Assembly (NCBI GenBank): GCA_964567475.1
Contig: CAZMMV010000001.1
Span: forward strand, 1-64,000
From: CAZMMV01 sp964567475
Lineage (GTDB): Bacteria; Bacillota; Clostridia; Tissierellales; Tissierellaceae
Direction: 5' to 3'
DNA length: 64,000 nt
Below, piece after piece: positions 62,109 to 64,000 of the stretch; within the stretch, counting starts at the first letter, position 1; every line of letters starts with the position of its first letter. The notes under the pieces are model-generated. The model was given only the letters and a program-made list of their open reading frames with translations, did no database searches and was not told where the DNA came from. The position numbers were made by a program, and so were the translations under genes.

Positions 62109-62130
62109 TTTACATACCATTTACATACCA
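62109..62130. repeat. 11-bp tandem duplication before the ger operon
   Basis: TTTACATACCA is present twice in direct succession just upstream of the first ger gene, in the 5' untranslated region. Confidence 0.9.
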
Positions 62131-62134
62131 TTTC

Positions 62135-62170
62135 AAATAGTATTACCAAGATTCTCTTTATAATTCTAAA
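62135..62170 (-). promoter_or_regulatory. forespore sigma-G-type promoter candidate of the ger operon
   Basis: On the minus strand GAATT about 17 nt before AATACTA, resembling the GnATA / CATnnTA sigma-G pattern with mismatches. It is appropriate for a germinant receptor operon, which is normally made in the forespore. Confidence 0.35.
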
Positions 62171-62172
62171 CA

Positions 62173-62220
62173 ATAGAGAAACCCCTCAAATATTAACTAA
62201 TATTTGAGGGGTTTCTCTAT
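62173..62220. terminator. long hairpin upstream of ger operon
   Basis: A perfect 23-bp stem (62173-62195 and 62198-62220, loop AC; it begins ATAGAGAAACCCCTC). It probably ends minus-strand transcription from the remnant or small ORF before the ger promoter. The T tract is weak. Confidence 0.7.
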
Positions 62221-62249
62221 TCCTTAACCTATCAAAGAATCTTTCCACT

Positions 62250-62407
62250 TTAGATACTATCTATAACTTCTTCTAATTGTTCCTTATAAGTCTTAAGCCC
62301 GGTTACTTTTTTATTTTATCCCCATATACTTCTTTTAATTCTCTAATAGCTTGGAATATCTCTTCTTTAGTATTTCCAAATCTTTGAAGGTCCTTGCCTA
62401 CTGCTCC
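62250..62407 (-). pseudogene. gene remnant of unknown family
   Basis: On the minus strand one frame reads GAVGKDLQRFGNTKEEIF then QAIRELKEVYGDKIKK and stops at 62303. A frame shifted near an A-run continues as TGLKTYKEQLEEVIDSI and stops at 62250. Both pieces look like one helical protein end. There is no start codon: a stop precedes the first piece. It is interpreted as the 3' part of a lost gene with a slippage frameshift. Confidence 0.45.
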
Positions 62408-62515
62408 TTCTTAAACCCCTCCTTGTTTTATATACGTTAATTTAACTATAACGTGTTTTATTATAATACAAAGCAATACACTGAATGTTCTAACTATTTC
62501 GCTTATATTAGTAGC

Positions 62516-62605
62516 TTATTTCCGTAAACACTTTGAGCCTAGTTTAAAGGTGGCGATTAAAAGTATAAAGCGGTAAAATATAAATAGACCAAATAATACA
62601 CGCAT
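62516..62605 (-). CDS. 29-aa hydrophobic peptide (small ORF candidate)
   Basis: ATG at 62605 is preceded by AAGGAAGTGATCTTA, a good ribosome binding site with normal spacing. The peptide has one hydrophobic helix (VLFGLFIFYRFILLIATF) and a basic tail ending CLRK. This architecture is shared by small membrane peptides including type I toxins and sporulation micropeptides. No antisense RNA promoter could be identified with confidence, so the role is open. Confidence 0.4.
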   Translation of the reverse strand: MRVLFGLFIFYRFILLIATFKLGSKCLRK

Positions 62606-62767
62606 TAAGATCACTTCCTTTCTAGAATGCGGTTATGAATAAATAGATATACTTATAGTAATAAACATACCTATCTATATATATTCGACATAAAGAGTGA
62701 ATATCCTTTTTTATTGATTAAATTTTTAGAATCTTAAGATTATTGGGTTTATATATAAAAAAATATA

Positions 62768-62797
62768 GAGAATGATCAATAACATCTAATCATTCTC
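62768..62797 (-). terminator. terminator of the SLH-domain gene
   Basis: Stem GAGAATGAT/ATCATTCTC with a 12-nt loop, followed on the minus strand by an ATATTTTTTTATAT tract. Confidence 0.7.
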
Positions 62798-62823
62798 CAT
62801 ATATAAGAAACTCTTTAGTTAAT

Positions 62824-64000
62824 CTAATCCATAATCAATCCATATAATCTATATAGGATTGTTGCTGTTTCTGCCCTAGTAGCATCTTTTTTAGGCATAA
62901 ATTTACCATTATCTCCATTTATCAATTTATTGTAAACAGCTATAGCTGAACCTTCTTTAGCCCATTTTGATATGCTATCTACATCTGTAAATTGTCCTAA
63001 AACTTCTGTATCTTGATTTTTATATAAATTATTTTCTAAAACTTTTCCTATTATTTTAGCCATTTCTTCTCTAGTAATATTTCCTTCAGGATCAAAGCTA
63101 TCTGGTGATTTTCCATTCACTAAACCATTTTGATATATTGCCAATACAGGTTTAGAATACCAAGAATCTTGCTTAATATCTTTAAATTCTACCCTTTCAT
63201 CTAAGTCCTCATTTAATTTTAGGGCTCTTGAAATTAGAGTTGAAAATTCTGCCCTTGTAATCTTTGCAGAAGGATCAAAGTTTTCTTTAGATCTACCATT
63301 TATTATACCCTTAGATGCCATACTATTTATAGCTTTTTCTGCCCAATTATAAGCTGATAAATCTTTAAATGATACTCTATTTTCACTTACAGTAAATTTA
63401 CCTAATTTATTAGTTATAAACTTAACAGTTTTCGTAGATTCATCATACATGCCACCTATTAATTCCTTTGAACCATCTTCTTTAATTAGTTCAACTGTTA
63501 GATTATCCTTATTAACTGAAGCTTCATTATAAGGTAATATAACCTTAATTGGCTTGTCCACTTTATTTAATAACTTATTACCTTCTTTTATTTCTATAAT
63601 TCTTGTACTAGCTTTATTTTCTAATTTTATTTTTATATCATCTTTAATATCTTTACCTAAAAAATCAGGAGATACTTCTAAAGAAATTGAATCTGATGAT
63701 ATCTTTATTTTATCTAAGTTTTTCTCAATAGCCTTTTTAAATAATTCACTAGCTAATATATTATTTGAATTATTATTTTTATCTTGTAATAATTTTATTC
63801 CAATAGCTTTTTCAATATTTCTATTCTTATTTGCCTTAACTTTAGACAGTTCTGACTCTATTTTAATAGAAACATCAAATATATCATTTACTATGTTTTT
63901 TATTTCATCTTTATCCTTAATTTTGTTAATGCTAGCTAATGCTATTCCCATATTTTCTCTAGATATCTCACTCAATCTTTCTATTGAATCATTATTATCA
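62824..64000 (-). CDS. S-layer homology (SLH) domain surface protein, 5' end outside the window
   Basis: The reading frame stays open to the window edge (DNNDSIERLSE precedes the TTG at 63975, which has no ribosome binding site), so the gene is cut and the N-terminus is missing. The visible C-terminal about 390 residues hold a mixed helical/beta region (about 1-200) and three SLH repeats: NWAEKAINSMASKGIINGRS.., WYSKPVLAIYQNGLVNGKSP.. and WAKEGSAIAVYNKLINGDNG... Three SLH repeats anchor proteins to pyruvylated wall polysaccharide. The catalytic or functional part lies outside the window. Confidence 0.9.
   Translation of the reverse strand, partial: DNNDSIERLSEISRENMGIALASINKIKDKDEIKNIVNDIFDVSIKIESELSKVKANKNRNIEKAIGIKLLQDKNNNSNNILASELFKKAIEKNLDKIKISSDSISLEVSPDFLGKDIKDDIKIKLENKASTRIIEIKEGNKLLNKVDKPIKVILPYNEASVNKDNLTVELIKEDGSKELIGGMYDESTKTVKFITNKLGKFTVSENRVSFKDLSAYNWAEKAINSMASKGIINGRSKENFDPSAKITRAEFSTLISRALKLNEDLDERVEFKDIKQDSWYSKPVLAIYQNGLVNGKSPDSFDPEGNITREEMAKIIGKVLENNLYKNQDTEVLGQFTDVDSISKWAKEGSAIAVYNKLINGDNGKFMPKKDATRAETATILYRLYGLIMD

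Larger units (their letters stand above)
62107..62823. other. 717-bp region between ger operon and SLH gene
   Basis: No full-length gene. It contains the ger promoter and 11-bp duplication, a 23-bp-arm hairpin (62173-62220), a degenerate gene fragment (62250-62407), a 29-codon ORF with a good ribosome binding site (62516-62605) and the SLH gene terminator (62768-62797). Confidence 0.7.

Noticed and set aside
1..64000. CRISPR arrays, tRNA or rRNA genes, prophage or transposase genes
   Set aside because: No regularly spaced repeats, no cloverleaf or rRNA-like GC-rich blocks, and no transposase, integrase or phage structural ORFs were seen on either strand.

Overview
The window is AT-rich, densely coded DNA (roughly 30% GC by eye) from an endospore-forming, anaerobic Gram-positive bacterium of the class Clostridia. 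The gene set resembles Tissierellia or related clostridia. Evidence for this is a GerA-type germinant receptor operon, two CsxC-like spore-surface proteins, a WalRK operon, CssRS/HtrA, polyferredoxin-type membrane proteins, and strong AGGAGG ribosome binding sites with many TTG/GTG starts. No rRNA, tRNA, CRISPR array, prophage or insertion sequence was found. The assembly is a draft. Two 100-base N gaps (8401-8500 and 21854-21953) are each flanked by an identical 55-bp sequence, so both gaps are almost certainly artefactual.

Layout. 1-2.8 kb: a small Gly/Cys hydrophobic protein, a membrane 4Fe-4S protein behind a C/G-tract dyad, and an ABC-F ATPase. 2.8-6.9 kb: htrA divergent from a CssR/CssS-like two-component pair, then a YczE membrane protein. 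7.1-11.8 kb: DEAD-box helicase, TtcA-like thiolase, EamA and APC transporters. 11.9-16 kb: a reactive-sulfur neighbourhood (CoA-disulfide reductase with rhodanese domain, divergent LysR regulator, YeeE/YedE permease with a second C/G-tract dyad). 16.1-19.9 kb: ychF, an encapsulin plus encapsulated ferritin operon, and a TlpA/CcdA thiol-redox pair. 20.2-22.3 kb: two CsxC-like spore-surface paralogues. 22.5-29.7 kb: D-serine dehydratase, a MATE/TetR operon with visible operators, an AIM24 protein, and a GntR/ABC-2 operon.

29.9-32.7 kb: a TPP-riboswitch operon in which thiS, thiG, thiH and thiE are truncated, frameshifted or fused at every gene junction, followed by an intact ribB. 32.8-35.4 kb: a second MATE, a cold-shock protein and rlmH. 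35.8-39.5 kb: a GlnK/GlnL two-component system with its likely target, an AGCS (GlnT-type) symporter. 39.6-46.7 kb: surE, walJ and the walR-walK-X-yycH-yycI operon, where X is an unrecognised secreted protein. 46.9-55.5 kb: a Ca2+-type P-ATPase, a subtilase, a LysM/PG-binding protein, and a PepD-OPT-PqqD peptide-use operon. 55.7-64 kb: a DUF2812 protein, a USP plus RNase-H-like pair, a four-gene germination operon (A-C-small-B), a stretch with a gene remnant and a 29-codon membrane-peptide ORF, and a partial SLH-domain protein cut by the window edge.

The most notable observations are the degraded thiamine operon under an intact riboswitch, two matching CsoR/CstR-like operators that may link a membrane Fe-S protein to a sulfur permease, the orphan PqqD-like protein coupled to an oligopeptide transporter and dipeptidase, and the GlnKLT module with an unusual extended dyad upstream. 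No wholly new multi-gene system can be claimed from sequence alone.
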